Below are positions 24,010-35,714 of a stretch of 64,000 bases of DNA, one piece after another; the first letter of the stretch is position 1; every line of letters begins with the position of its first letter. A program made the position numbers and the translations under genes. Location of the stretch: NCBI RefSeq assembly GCF_008831285.2, contig NC_045151.1, forward strand, positions 11,832,571 to 11,896,570, given 5' to 3'. The notes beneath the pieces are model-generated. The model worked only from the letters and a program-made list of their open reading frames with translations, made no database searches and had not been told where the DNA came from. This DNA is from Nymphaea colorata. Its lineage: Eukaryota > Streptophyta > Magnoliopsida > Nymphaeales > Nymphaeaceae.

Positions 24010-24760
24010 ATGGCATTTGATCACTGACTTACTCTTCAAAAGTTTAGTTGTGTATAAAGAATTTTGAAGACTTACACTTGTTAATTGTAATTGTTACTAT
24101 TATTAACTTTGTTCATGCAGCAACAAAAGCTACTAAGAGATGAGTTGGGGAAAAGTACCCAATTGGTTGCATATCAAACCCAAACGACCGCATAAATGGA
24201 TATTGGGTTCAAATCCAATTAGTAGCAAGATTCTAACTTAGTTAGCAGACTTGGTTTAATGAATCTCTGGATTTGAGTTGGCATTTGGATAGGTTCATCT
24301 CTGTGACTAATCCATCAACAGTTACAACGTGGTTGTAGCACACGAGAATTGTGATGTTCACCTGATTGATTAGGGATCTAGATTCGGAACTGGAAAATGG
24401 AGATCCAACTAAGCATCTGGCTGAACTCAGACTTACAAGTAAGTAAGGATCCGAGCAAGCCAATCAAGAATAAAGTATTCAGATCTGGTTCTAGGGTCCA
24501 GATATGCTGAACGTTTTTTGTCCAAACGGACCAGAACAGACTTGCCCCTATATCTCAAAACACGGGTCGGGTCCTGCCGATCAGAACCGAACCGTTTGTG
24601 ACGATGACAAAAAGAAAAAAGATTGAAACCCTGATATGACATTACCAAATATTGTGGGGGGCATAAGGGGACATTGCTGAATGCGTGGAGGAGGACCACC
24701 CGCTTATTGATAACGAGAAAGTAGGAAGGGGCTAAGGTGACGTGGGATGAGGAAGGGACG

Positions 24761-24797
24761 TCACGGAATTTGTACTGAATCGGACTACGGAACAGCA
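24761..24797. repeat. Dispersed conserved block, copy 1
   Basis: The words tcacggaatttgtactgaat and cggactacggaacag match a block at 63359-63395 (acggagtttgtactgaacgg, gactacggaagag) with few differences. Both copies are in the same orientation and are followed within about 20 bp by a GA-repeat. The immediate flanks differ more. Function unknown; could be a shared repeat or a duplicated 5' region. Confidence 0.6.
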
Positions 24798-25793
24798 AGT
24801 AAAGTTAGAGAGAGAGAGAGAAAAGAAGTTCCCGTAGAGAGACGAGTCCAAACCACATGTATAAAAATCTAAAGTGAGCAAAGCAAAAGAGAGAGAAAAG
24901 CCAGAGAATATAATATACAATTGAGGACATAAAAATATTATATATATATATAATTATTTCTTATGATATCAGATTTTCTCAGCGTACGTTCTGATTACAA
25001 TTAAGGATCTCGTTTAAGAGCTCATTATTGGAGTATTGATTTTTCTATTTATGTATTTATTTTATATATTAAATAGTGGGTATCAAAAAAAGTAGTGGAT
25101 AAAAAAAAAATGAAAGATTGTTAACGTTCGACAAGAGAGGCGTATTCTTGCTGCAAACTAGTTGCAATCTTCTTATTCAAAACCTTTTTACTATTGATTT
25201 AGTGGCACAAAATGTGTTCGACGTGATTTAGAACTTGTAAATATTTGTTTCTTTGTCAATAACACATTGTTTTGAGCTTATCATCGCTCTTAGACTCTAG
25301 CGACTTAAAAAGTCGATCTACCGGATGTAGTGGCTGACCAATTTTGTTTTAGTATCGTAGTCTTAAGTTGGGGATCTTTTATTTAAAATAAAATGTCAAG
25401 CTATATTATATTAAATAGTATCATTAAAATAAATAAAACGGGTAACCATTTTAATCAAGGATGTTCATGCAAAGTATGTTCATGCAAAGTAGATGAATAC
25501 AGAAAAAAATGTATAAACTAATATTATATCATCAAAATGTTTATCATTTTTTTATATAATTTTCTTTTAATCAACTTTCATGATGTATAAGATGGTCTTA
25601 GTTAGATAACTAAGTGATTTTAAAAATCTAAAGTCGACAATGTTATATATATATAATGAGTGAACTAGAATCACCCAAAAATCACCCAAACATGTAATTA
25701 AAGTGAAAACTAATATTGAATTATAAATATGTATATCATTTTTTTTTCTTAATTATTTATCTTGATAAATGAGGTCTGTTAAATGGCTGCATA

Positions 25794-25797
<4 letters not shown>

Positions 25798-25852
<55 letters not shown>
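25798..25852. repeat. Compound TA/GA microsatellite
   Basis: About 34 bp of alternating TA pass directly into about 20 bp of alternating GA. The same TA-then-GA order occurs at 62832-62906. Confidence 0.95.
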
Positions 25853-27990
25853 TGGCGTTTCGATCACTCGCGGAGCCTTTTTCGTTTGTACAGCAAAGTA
25901 CCCGTTCACGTACACCCACTTGCGACGCTCACCAACCCTTTCTCCATCAGCCTTTCAGATTCGTCCCTTTTCCATAAGCAGGGAGTGGAAAATAAAAAAA
26001 AACGGAGCATTTTTCTAAACCCCCCTTGCACGCCTGCCCACAGAGTTGTTTCCTCTAGCCCTTTTCGTTTATTCTCTCAACTGCCACTTGACACAGTAAA
26101 TTACTTTTATGACCTCCTTCACAGCCCATATCTACCATTTTTTATATGGTAAATTTAATATATATATATATATATATATAGATACTTATTTTTAGAGAAT
26201 TTTCCTTAAAGGCCATGACTTTAATTATAATATTAAATATGACCCCATATTTTATTTTTACAAGCCATTGGCTGTAGACTAAATATAAGTTTTGGCTACA
26301 TCTTTTTCTTTTTCTTTTTCCTCCCCTTTTAAGGTCTAGAGTTGCTTTTAAACCTCTCTAATCCTACACTGATGACCAAACTCCAACCAATTGTGTTAAA
26401 CCCTTAAAATTATTGTCTTGTTTTAATAAAGTTAAAATATTTTGTGATGAGAGGACAATGATGCCGGAAAGCAATTTTTGACTTGGGAAGAGTATTTACC
26501 TTGGGGTTTTCTTATATACCTTATGGTATATATCAACAGCCAACCTGTGTCAGACAAATAAAATTTTTTTTTGTGGCCCTTAGTTATCGTTACTTTCAAC
26601 AATTAATAGAGAAGCAAAAAGCCCCACCCTCCCCCTTCTCCCCCTTCTCCCCACCTCATAAGGGCATGGATTCTAAAGGGCGAATGATTACCCATACCTG
26701 TAAATTAAAGGTGTCATTTAATGAGTAGCACACCATACATACATTTATGGTTTTAATAACTTGTAAATCGTAGGACGGTAAATTTAAGATCGCCATTATG
26801 TCTTAAATTAATGAGTTTGCAGATCAAAGCATATAAATTTGAAGATGTAAGCTGGTTGCCCCAAAGGACATGGTGGATTTGGGGTGTGTATCTAATTCGA
26901 ACCCATGCAAAATTATGCACTTGTACTATAAGCAGGGTGGGTCCTTGGTGTAAGTTGAAGTACATAAAAGATTTCACCACCTAGTACTGATACAACCCTG
27001 TGTGGTACAGAAAAGAAGAGGAGTTTTGCCTCTCACCCGGATGGTAGGATGATCCTTTCGCTCACTCAAAATAAGTATACTGGTTTACAAATCTTTGGTG
27101 TAAAACATACAAATCAAGAGTCTAAAATCCTTGGATTTAATTCCTAAAATCTTAAATAACCTCGGATCTAAGATAACTTTAACCAAACACACCCCAAGGG
27201 AAAAAAGAAAAGAAAAGAAAAGAAAAAGATTAGTATATAGAAGGACACCCCATTCGTATTCTCTACATTATACAAATATGGAAAGATGTTTAAATAGTAA
27301 AGATTGATTTCTCTCCCCAAGAGTTGGAATGCTAAAGATGGGGGTTATCAATTCCCTATACATCGATGGTGAGTTAGTTGAATGTCCCAAGAAACTTCGC
27401 TTTTTTACGATTTGATGAAAGAAATATCTTGCGAGATGATCAATACATAATCTTGTTACCAAAAAAAGAGTTGATGTTGATATACAAGGGCATGCACAAT
27501 ATTGGTGAAGCCGATAACGTTGTCGTATGGCTGCTTACCGCACACCTTCTTCAATAATAAAGGGGATTTTCGTGGTTCCAAGTTCCATACATGAGAAATC
27601 TTGTTACTCTGAGCTCAGCTTCAGTTGCTTTGATCTGACGTTGAGGTGAGGCTCGTTGCCACTTGTTTGATGCGTGATTTAGAAACCAAGTAAGTGTGGA
27701 ATCAGAGAATTCATGACCACTCCTTCAAGTACGAATTTCAATGAAACTGTGGATTTCAATGGATCATATTCTAATATGGTATATCATTGTTCTCCATTCA
27801 TAGTCCAATCCAAATTAAAATCAAAATCAGATACAGTAAACGTACATCCTAATGAAATCCAATACATGCATATCCAAGTGAGAATGTCTTCATTGTCATC
27901 TTGGTTTGTGGATTTGAGTATCAACATGACCAAGACGGATTCCCTCCCTCCCTCCCCTTCTCTCTATCTCTTAAGTCCTGTCATTCTACA

Positions 27991-28172
27991 CAGGGGTGAA
28001 GCTAGAAATTTTTTATTTAAAGTTTTTAAATTTTGATAGGAGCCAGAATATCATTTTTCAAAATTTTTATATAGAACAAGTGAAATTTTATAAAATTTAC
28101 ATCTAAATTTTTATTTTATTTTTTTTGAGGTGGTGCTAGGGGCCAAGCAGCCCCCCCTTGGCAATGCCCTTG
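27991..28172. mobile_element. Small MITE, caggggcggagc family, 182 bp
   Basis: Starts caggggtgaagctagaaat and ends ccttggcaatgcccttg, imperfect inverted ends. The flanking 8-mers attctaca (27983-27990) and attctact (28173-28180) match at 7 of 8 positions, fitting an hAT-type target duplication. The AT-rich core holds tttataaaatttacatct, as in the other copies. No coding capacity. Confidence 0.78.
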
Positions 28173-28180
28173 ATTCTACT

Positions 28181-29330
28181 ATGTAAAAATCGGAAAACTA
28201 AGAATCTGATTTAAGCAACAAAACATTGATACGTAGGTTTAAATCCTCCGCTTTGAAACACATTGCTAACTTTTCAAAAGCGAGAGAGAGAGGTTAACAA
28301 CTTGCTAACTAGAAATTAAAGAAATCTAAGACACAAATGCGATTTAAGCAAATTCATTCGCTCCCTTCTGGAGTCCAAGTTGCACTGGGGTCATGATAGG
28401 TGGTAGACCATTTTAAGCTCAATGAAGCACCCCCAACTTTTGGGGCCTATGATGCACGATCTATGTATACTCCATCCTGACCAGCTATGCTACGACCCTT
28501 AAGACAAATTGGTTTTTTTCAATGTGTGTGATAATCCAATCATAATTGATTAGAATATAAAACTTCTTGGTCTATCTGCAATGTTTAACACATCCCATCT
28601 TCTCTCCCAATGGTTCTTCTCCAAATGGAAGAACAAAAATTTACAAACACATTCTGTGATGATTTTTCTCGACAATAATTTTAGGTTGGGGTCCACCTGG
28701 AGATCTAGAAAGCTCTTAAAGAAAAGCCATTGAAGCAGAGAGTTAGTCATTCATGGATGGTCTCTATAACTCCTACTGTGGTGTGGACACGAATTATCCC
28801 AAAGTACAAATTTTCCGGACAACAAATGCGCCATAAGAAACATTACATGCCATCCGTCCATGCCAGAGTTAGATGGGTAAAGTCAAGAAATTAACCCTCT
28901 ACATTGCTTCTACAGTTTGCTAGCAAAAGCCAAACAACATTACATTAAAAATATTCTTTCCTTTGTTCCGGCTCCCTGCTATGTAGTCTGCAGCATTGTA
29001 GCTGATGTGAGTTGGGGAGAGATGTTTTATCTAGGTTCTTGTGGGTCGTCAATTCTAAAACAAAAGTTTTTGATTCCTTTTGGGATAATTTAAAAACAGA
29101 AGATTTTCACCTCGACCTCTCCTGCAGGCCTAGAAAACCTCAAAAAAAAAAAAAGAAAAAGAAAAAATGCTGAAGAGGCTGTTAGAAACTTCTCTAATGA
29201 AGTTTCAATGCCTCTTGCACCGCACGGACTGATCTGGTCCTGGGGACAAGTTATCTCTGCGATCAAACGCGTCCTTAGGAGCCGCTTACAAATCAGTTAC
29301 TGACTCGCGGTGTTCATTAGATGTACCAGT
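28181..29330. other. Intergenic DNA upstream of the SAUR gene
   Basis: AT-rich with no gene seen. A purine-rich A/G run lies at 29141-29167. The sequence becomes more balanced toward the SAUR 5' region. The minus ORF at 28550-28750 has no motif. Confidence 0.4.
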
Positions 29331-29382
29331 GACAATGCCGTAATTTATGGAGAAACCTTGGGCATTAATACGGGACCTGCCA

Positions 29383-29585
29383 TTATATCTAGTGGCCTTC
29401 CCTCCTCAGTCCCCAGCCCTCTCTCCCTGTTTATTGTGGCGGAGCTTCCTCTGTCTCTCGCTCTACAAGGCCCACGTCCCTATCTCTCTCCGTTTGTTCT
29501 CCCTTAGAGTGGTGCTCTCTCCCCCACTTTCTCTCTGTTTCTTCCCGCCGGAGAAGGACGACGAGAGAGCATTAAGAGAAGGAAG
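29383..29585 (+). promoter_or_regulatory. Possible SAUR core promoter and 5' UTR
   Basis: The word ttatatct at 29383-29390 is a weak TATA-like match about 200 bp before the start codon, and the interval up to the ATG is strongly CT-rich (ctctctccc, tctctctcc), as many plant 5' UTRs are. A TGTCTC word, the classic auxin-response core bound by ARF proteins, occurs at 29452-29457 but inside a simple CT-rich stretch, where it could arise by chance. The transcription start is not determined. Confidence 0.3.
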
Positions 29586-30047
29586 ATGAAGCAGCTGATG
29601 AGGAAGCTGTCCAGAGTCGCCGACTCCTCGTCCCCCAGCTACGCTGTGCTCCACCATTCCGACTCTGTCCCCGCCAGTAAACGCAAGGGATGGAGGCTCT
29701 CTTCCTCATCTTCTTTTTCTTCTTCTGCTGCCTCGAAGGGCGTCGCCTCTTCTCCGGCCACCTGCAAGGTGCCGGAGGGGCACCTCCCTGTGTGCGTCGG
29801 GGAGGAGATGGAGAGGTTTGTGGTCAGCGCCGAGTCGCTCAACCACCCGCTCTTCGCCGAGCTCCTCCGCCGATCCGCCCAGGAGTACGGCTACGACCAG
29901 AAGGGCGTCCTTCGCATCCCCTGCCCCGCCGGAATCTTCCGCTCCATCCTCCAGATACTCCGCCGGAAGGACGGCGACGCAGACGGAGCCGGCGTCGACC
30001 TCGACGAGCTCCTCCGCCGGCTCGCCTCTGCGGACGCCTCTTTATGA
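29586..30047 (+). CDS. SAUR-family auxin-responsive protein, SAUR71/72-like
   Basis: A 153-residue intronless ORF. The N-terminus MKQLMRKLSRVADSSS and following YAVL match the SAUR71/72 group of Arabidopsis. A serine-rich linker (about 38-55) follows, then the SAUR domain at about 61-125: VPEGHLPVCVGEEMERFVVS, LNHPLFAELLRRSAQEYGY, QKGVLRIPC and GIFRSIL. The tail (126-153) is acidic then Leu/Arg-rich (VDLDELLRRLASA). Known for the family: SAURs are small, auxin-induced proteins; several inhibit PP2C.D phosphatases, keep plasma-membrane H+-ATPases active and promote cell expansion. That role here is inference. The start fits the conserved N-terminal motif. The coding region is far more GC-rich than its flanks, especially at third codon positions, as SAUR genes often are. 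Frame and domain look complete, so this appears functional. Confidence 0.95.
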   Translation: MKQLMRKLSRVADSSSPSYAVLHHSDSVPASKRKGWRLSSSSSFSSSAASKGVASSPATCKVPEGHLPVCVGEEMERFVVSAESLNHPLFAELLRRSAQEYGYDQKGVLRIPCPAGIFRSILQILRRKDGDADGAGVDLDELLRRLASADASL

Positions 30048-31544
30048 TCCCCAGATCTTTTATGACGAAAGTACCCTCTAGATCGTGGTCTTCTCTCTGA
30101 CTGATTTTAACTTCCCTGGTTTTTCCCTTCTTTCTTTTTTACGTGGAGGTCTCGGGTCTCGTGAATCGGATCCAGAACTGACAGAGTGGAAGTGAACGGG
30201 CATAGGGTCCAAAATGTGGATCTAAGATTCCACATTCGGATATGTATTTTCAATACTCGGATCTAGTATTTAAAATTGAGATCCGAACCAGTAAGTGGCT
30301 ATGGAGGGTAGTCTCTGGATTGTGTGTAGAATTTTGGTTCTTCGGGTCCATATATTTTTGCTTTGTTTTACGTGAAATCTCATTTCCCATGATGAACGGT
30401 TTTATGTAAATATGATGAGGTGAGGCACATTATTTGAGTAAATTCTCACCCTCAGTGGCAGCTTAATGTAATTATTTTATTTCGTAGTTTTATTGTGGAT
30501 AATAGCGTTGACACTCCTTGCGATCTTCTTTATTATCATTTGGTCCCCATTTTGATGGTTGTTCTTGTTTTTTCCCGTTTGTGGAGAGATGCTCTCTTGT
30601 CTTGGCACTGTTGTCAGAATGTGAGAATGAAAGAAAGAGACCAAATAACGCCGCAGATGCATGCAAAGTTTGCACTTTAGTTTTTTGTAATATTTGAAAA
30701 GAATATCCTTTCCTCCAAACACTACATCTGTGCTTGACATTGCCATATCCCACATGTTACCACCTTTTCTGGATAAGTGTGCTTCCTTAATATCCTTTTC
30801 TGTGTTTTCTGTGTACTGAAAAATTAGGATATAACTTGGGATCCTAGCCACAAATATTGTTCTTGGGTTTTTTCTTTGGTATTTTTTTAAATTAAAAAAT
30901 ATCGAATATTTAAAAAAAAAAATTAGGTTAAAAATACAATAAAGAGATTAATAAAAGTATAAAAAAACATCTGGGTATGTGAGAAACTACCATCTTCGGA
31001 TTCCTCCCGTTATGAATGCCACAAACATGGGCCGTTTTGAATTTCTAAAAGGACAAATAATTAATAGAATGTTGCTGACCTGACGACGAAATTGCTATGC
31101 AAAAGAGAGTTTAGGTTTAGCAGAGCCAACAAGGGAAGGTCAAGAGTTCAATGCCCTGCAAAGGCACCAGCTTCCAATAGAAAATGAAATAAAGAAAGAC
31201 AGTTGCTATCAGTGTTGGCGTTGTAAAAAATTGTCAACTGGCAAAGAGAATTTTACTAAGATAAGTTCATCTATCAAGCGGCAAAGACAAAGTAGTATTA
31301 TTGAAAAAGTTAAAAGAAAGGTCAAGAGTTCGCTACCAAAAAACTGCACATGAGCTCGAGCGACTCCAAAAACTCTAGCTTGACCTCAGCTCGAACTCAA
31401 GTTGAGCTCCATATAACAAGCTGGAACTCAACTTAACTACACAGCATCAAGCTCAAGCTTGACCCATATAACTCGTTTAGCTGCCCTAATTTACCGGATC
31501 TCAAAATTCTGGAAATTAAATACATCGTCTGGAGTTTTCCCTTT
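30048..31544. other. SAUR 3' region and intergenic DNA
   Basis: The first few hundred bases after the stop codon would include the SAUR 3' UTR; no canonical aataaa signal stands out close to the stop. The minus-strand ORF at 30477-30851 has no recognisable motif. At about 31340-31490 a run of gagctcgagc and caagctcaagcttg words ends in gctgccctaa, resembling the right part of a MITE of the 23508 type, but no left end was found. Confidence 0.4.
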
Positions 31545-31845
31545 CTCTATCGGGCCGGCCCGGCCTGATAAAAGCTGGGTTCAGGTCGGCCCGATGTCCA
31601 AAATCCGAGCCCAGGCTTGGGCTCGATGCCCAAAACCTCAGCCCAGCCCGGGACAGTTGTAATAAAAAAATAATTTTTAAATATAAATATATTTTTAATA
31701 ATAAAATATTATTATTAATTAAAAATAATATTTAAAATTTATCGGGCCGAACCTGGTATCCATCGGGCCGACCCGGGCCAGTTTTTTCGGGCCCGGGCCT
31801 AGGCCTGATTAGGCCGGGTTGACCCGATGCCCAGGTCTGAGCCAG
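31545..31845. mobile_element. Probable MITE with GC-rich arms, about 300 bp
   Basis: Two GC-rich arms built from gggccggcccgg, ggcccgatg and cgggcccgggcctagg words face each other across an AT-only core (about 31665-31740). The arms are partly inverse repeats: left atcgggccggcccggcc against right gggccgggtt/gcctgattaggccggg. Such structures are common hAT-type MITEs in plants. No clear target duplication, so borders are approximate. Confidence 0.5.
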
Positions 31846-31964
31846 AGGACTACAACCCACTTATTTTTCATTTTGCTCAGACTCTACGGTTGCGTTTGGT
31901 GCTTCATGAGCAGACAATGTACCTTCATTTTGGTTACTACTTTCTATCGTATATCATGGAGGAG

Positions 31965-32116
31965 CATGCACTCATAGGAATCGAATGACACAACACGTTA
32001 CTTCCATACCACCAGCTACCCTTATATCATGCACGAGCATGCAATCACAGGAATCAAACCATGCACTCACAGGAATCGAACGACACGACACGCTACTTCC
32101 ATACCACCAGCCACCC
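31965..32116. repeat. Direct duplication, 95-bp period
   Basis: A 57-bp block at 31965-32021 recurs at 32060-32116 (words aggaatcgaa, gacac, ttccataccaccagc, accc) with a handful of substitutions, all but one of them transitions. A third partial copy (gcatgcaatcacaggaatc) lies between them. Confidence 0.9.
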
Positions 32117-34534
32117 AATTGCACCTTGACCCTTAGGACTAAAGATAAAGGTGTCAGAGTTGGCAAATTCCCTATTGTGTGATTTGGCAAATCATAAGTG
32201 GGCGCTTAGCAATCACATGGGCTTAGTCCTTTATCATAAAAGAGAAAAGGATGCATGACTCCTCCTCCCCCTACCCTTTGCCTTCAAGGGTACTCAATTT
32301 GGTACCCTGGGAATCAGGGATTGGACCTACAAAGATCTGAGTTGGGACCCATGTGCTAGAGTGTGCCTACCTTTTGAGTACTCCATCCTGTGGTCAGTTC
32401 CCATTGAGAGAAAAAACCATCCAGGATGAACCATATTTTTTAATGTACATGAAGTATGCAGGTGCATGAAAAGGAGGTAGAATTTACTAGGCATGGATTC
32501 ACATTGTAAATGACTTATTTTATGAATTTATGAGCCAATTTGGATCTAGAATTAGACCTAGACCTACACCTACAAGTGGTGCTGAACATCGGGCAAAGGA
32601 AGTCAGCTCAAATGTGATGCTAAGTTTGATGGATCCCCAGCTCAGCCTGGCTTAGCAAAGTAATATCCTGCCTCAACTAGAGTAATTTTCTTAGTAAACC
32701 CAGTTTTGTCGCCCTGACTTGACGAAGTTGATCAACCTATTTTGCGATAATAAGGAATTTTTTCACAAGTTTGAAAATGTTTCAGTTCAAATGAGATATG
32801 TGAATCTTAGATTGTGAGCCCATGTTACCTTAATCTTGAGACTTTTATATGCTTAAACAGCATAGAGTAGTACCACAGTTTTGACTACAAGAATAAGGTT
32901 TGAAGAGTATGAATACAAATCCCATTCACATGAAAACACTAAAATTTCACACTTATTCAAAGCAAATCCAAGAAACCGTTTTCCTATCCCGATTTTATAG
33001 GGGAAGTTCACTGGGATCATGCTTCATGCTTACAGCCTTACCCTGTTTTTGAGTCCTCAAGAAAATTACTACCGTTTTACTTAATTCCTTTAAATAACTT
33101 CCCCATCCCAATATTCGGTACTGGACAGGGCACAGATCAACTTTCACCTGGTAGAAACCAAACATGAGAAAGTATGCCCACGATATTTTGTTCTCAAACC
33201 CTTTAAAGTCTGGACGTGCTTCAGGGTGTGAGACCTTGGACAATGGAAGGTCCTATAACACTAAGGGGGTGTTGGGCATCAGTAACACACTTGTACTTTT
33301 CCATAAATCCACTAAAAAATGTGGCAGATCCGTAGAGCAATGCTTTATAGTATTTAATGAATTTGTAATATCTTTTGAGACAGATTCATAAAACAGTAAC
33401 AATTTGCTATTGATGCCAAAGAACACGTAAATCTAACTAGTTAATCTAAATTAGGGACATTTCAAAAGCAATAGAATCTGGCAGTACTGAAAAATCTAAC
33501 ATGCCCAAGTTGCTTCATGATTAATAAAAGAGATCTTTAGGATTATCTTTGCTAAAACTTATTGTTGAATTAGCAAAAGACTACCGTTTTAACCCACTAA
33601 AAAATAACGTGAAAAATATACCCAACTTTGACACTTCAATTTTGCTTCTTTTAAATAATATTCTTGCATTAACAAAAAAGCATACATGTAATTATTTTAG
33701 ATATGATTAAAAACATTATAACTTTGGACATAGTTAATAATATTATTGAATATAGTTAAGGAGCCTCTAGAAACTAATTAACGAACTTTAATTTCTCTTT
33801 GTTGAAGTGTTTTAATTTTTTATGACACTAATTACAACTGAGTTTAATAATAACCTAGTGTAAATTGACAAAAGGTTATTCTTCTTAATACAATGAAAAA
33901 CTGAAGTTTATGTCTGACAATATAGGAAGAATGGGTGTGCTAGCTTCTAACGATGGCTAATTGTTTCTTTCTAAAATTTTGGCTCGAAGTGCATAATTGT
34001 TAGGGTTATCTTTGAGTACCTTTTTATTCCCATTTTAGGTTGTCAATTGTTATCTTGAAGCTTAATTTCCTTACATAACAGGAGTAGTTGGTGGTTGTAA
34101 TTTGTGAAGTTGAATACTTTGCACGCACATTTTTCTATTACATGTTTAATTAGTTAGATCTTTTTCACAGTAAGACCTTGGGTTCCAAGTGAAAACTTGA
34201 AATAGCAACACTTTCTTTCCTGGTGAGCGAGAGGTTAAAACCTACTGCTCGAAAAAAAGCCCCAAGGAACCCTATTCCCTTGTCTTCAGGGTCCTGAGCT
34301 GTGTCAGCATCATCAGCAATGGCAACAACACTTTCTTTACATGCATGCATTTTAAATTAATGTTTATTTCTTTGTTTCCTATGGGATGAAAAGCCTCCGC
34401 CAAGAGTTGAAGCATTGAGTTAGAGGCTTGAGCTTTCAACCCATGAATGGGGCTCAACCTGAGGCGAACCGTTACTGGAATGACGAGAAGAGAAAGTGTC
34501 ATTCTTGGCATTCCAGAACCTGCACTACACATTA
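32117..34534. other. Intergenic DNA, no gene recognised
   Basis: AT-rich. The phrase gggggtgttgggcatcagta at about 33263 resembles the terminal sequence of PIF/Harbinger or hAT MITEs, but its inverted partner was not found. ORFs at 32995-33243 (minus), 33164-33391 (plus) and 34165-34589 (minus) carry no motif. Confidence 0.4.
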
Positions 34535-34542
34535 CAGTCATG

Positions 34543-34724
34543 CAGGGGCAGAGGGAGGTGTGGGCACAGTGTGGGCATTTTGTCCACACAAGCCAACAAA
34601 AAATGGTTATTTTTATATTGAAATTTCATGGATGTTTTTTGAATTACATACAGGTGCCCTTAAAAATCTAAAATTATGCAACTAGTGCCCCTTTGTTGAA
34701 ATTTTCTGGCTGGCTGCGCCCCTA
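34543..34724. mobile_element. Small MITE, caggggcggagc family, 182 bp
   Basis: Starts caggggcagagggaggtg and ends ggctggctgcgccccta. Flanking 8-mers cagtcatg (34535-34542) and ccgtcatg (34725-34732) match at 7 of 8. The interior contains ttatttttatattgaaattt and tacaggtgcccttaaaaatc, similar to the copies at 35542 and 61417. Confidence 0.8.
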
Positions 34725-35121
34725 CCGTCATGGCTGCTCTGTGTTTGCTTGAAAGGGAACACGGACGACGGACGTATGTCCCATGTCATTTAAGCTCAAA
34801 AGCAACCTTCAAAAGCCATGTCGTGTGATTTGCTTCCTCAACTGATTTAACTCTACGTGTATTAGTGGTAATAAAGGAAAATGTTTGGATCCCAACACAG
34901 CTGGACGGATCTCAGATCCATGAATGTGAATTCGGTAATACTATGTTCTAGTGCACCAAACACAACCTGAAACGTCCTTGGATCTTCATTGCAATGGGAC
35001 AGAAGAGGTCCGAAATTGTTCATAGAGATGAGATCCAAAAGGCCCAAATCCAAGAAGAGCTGTGGTCATCGGATCTGACATCTGATACTCTCAATTGGGA
35101 TTCTTTGGTTTTGTACAAGAT

Positions 35122-35270
35122 CAGGGGTGGAGCTACCCTAGAAAATTATGGCCAACGAGGATTGGTTATAAAATTTAAAATTTTTAAGGAGCACCAATAT
35201 GTAAACGAGAAAAATTTTCACGAAATGTCAAATTTTTGAGAATTTAAATGAGCAATTGCCCACAGAGTGC
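35122..35270. mobile_element. Partial copy of the caggggcggagc MITE family
   Basis: The left end caggggtggagctaccctag and the following aaaatttaaaatttttaagg core match the family, but the expected right end (agctccgcccctg) is missing or unrecognisable. Treated as a truncated copy; right border approximate. Confidence 0.5.
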
Positions 35271-35541
35271 TCAGGTGATTGGTGTTCTTCAATCAAGCAA
35301 CCATTAATGGATTGCGGGCTTTGGCTTTTCTTCTTTTAAATAATCAAGCACTTGGTGTCCCTATATATGGGGTCAAATCTCAAACTGCATGCATGTGCTT
35401 GTGCTGTATGGGAAGGAGGGTTGTTGAGGTGAGCTAATGGCTACCGATTTCTTTAGTCTTTTTCCAACAGCTGGGATGGGAGGAGTAGAGACCAGATCAT
35501 AGCTTTTTAGGGAAGGAATGTGGACCAATGCCTCTAATAAC

Positions 35542-35714
35542 CAGGGGCGGGCGGAGGCAGGTTTGTGCCGTTGCCCAACCAACATAAATTGGCTATTTCT
35601 ATATTGATATTTCAAAATAATTTTCTTATTTACAAAATTTTGTTCTTAAAAAAAAAATTTTTAAAGCTTAAATACTGCTGCCCTTCAACCAGAACTTTTT
35701 ACCTCTACCGTCTG
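35542..35714. mobile_element. Degenerate MITE, caggggcggagc family
   Basis: Begins caggggcgggcggaggcagg. The interior ggctatttctatattgatatttc parallels the copy at 34543, and the right end acctctaccgtctg is a decayed form of the inverted terminus. The target duplication is not convincing. Confidence 0.55.

Larger units (their letters stand above)
24018..27982. other. Intergenic DNA, no gene recognised
   Basis: AT-rich with patches of mixed composition. It contains a short block shared with 63359-63395 (listed separately), TA runs at 24937-24951 and 26158-26180, and a compound TA/GA repeat (listed). The ORFs at 24433-24798 (minus), 25886-26152 (plus) and 26483-26728 (plus) show no motif. A pyrimidine-rich patch occurs at 26620-26650. 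The sequence accaaacacacccc near 27185 resembles the end of a MITE, but its partner was not found. Confidence 0.4.

Noticed and set aside
24433-24798. 121-codon minus-strand ORF
   Set aside because: No motif; its upstream part overlaps the dispersed 36-bp block, so the similarity to the ORF at 63306-63560 comes from that repeat rather than from a shared protein.
29690-30100. Second and third plus-strand ORFs over the SAUR gene
   Set aside because: Out-of-frame shadows of the GC-rich SAUR coding region.
33262-33560. gggggtgttgggcatcagta as a MITE end
   Set aside because: No inverted partner or target duplication found within 1 kb, so no element is called.
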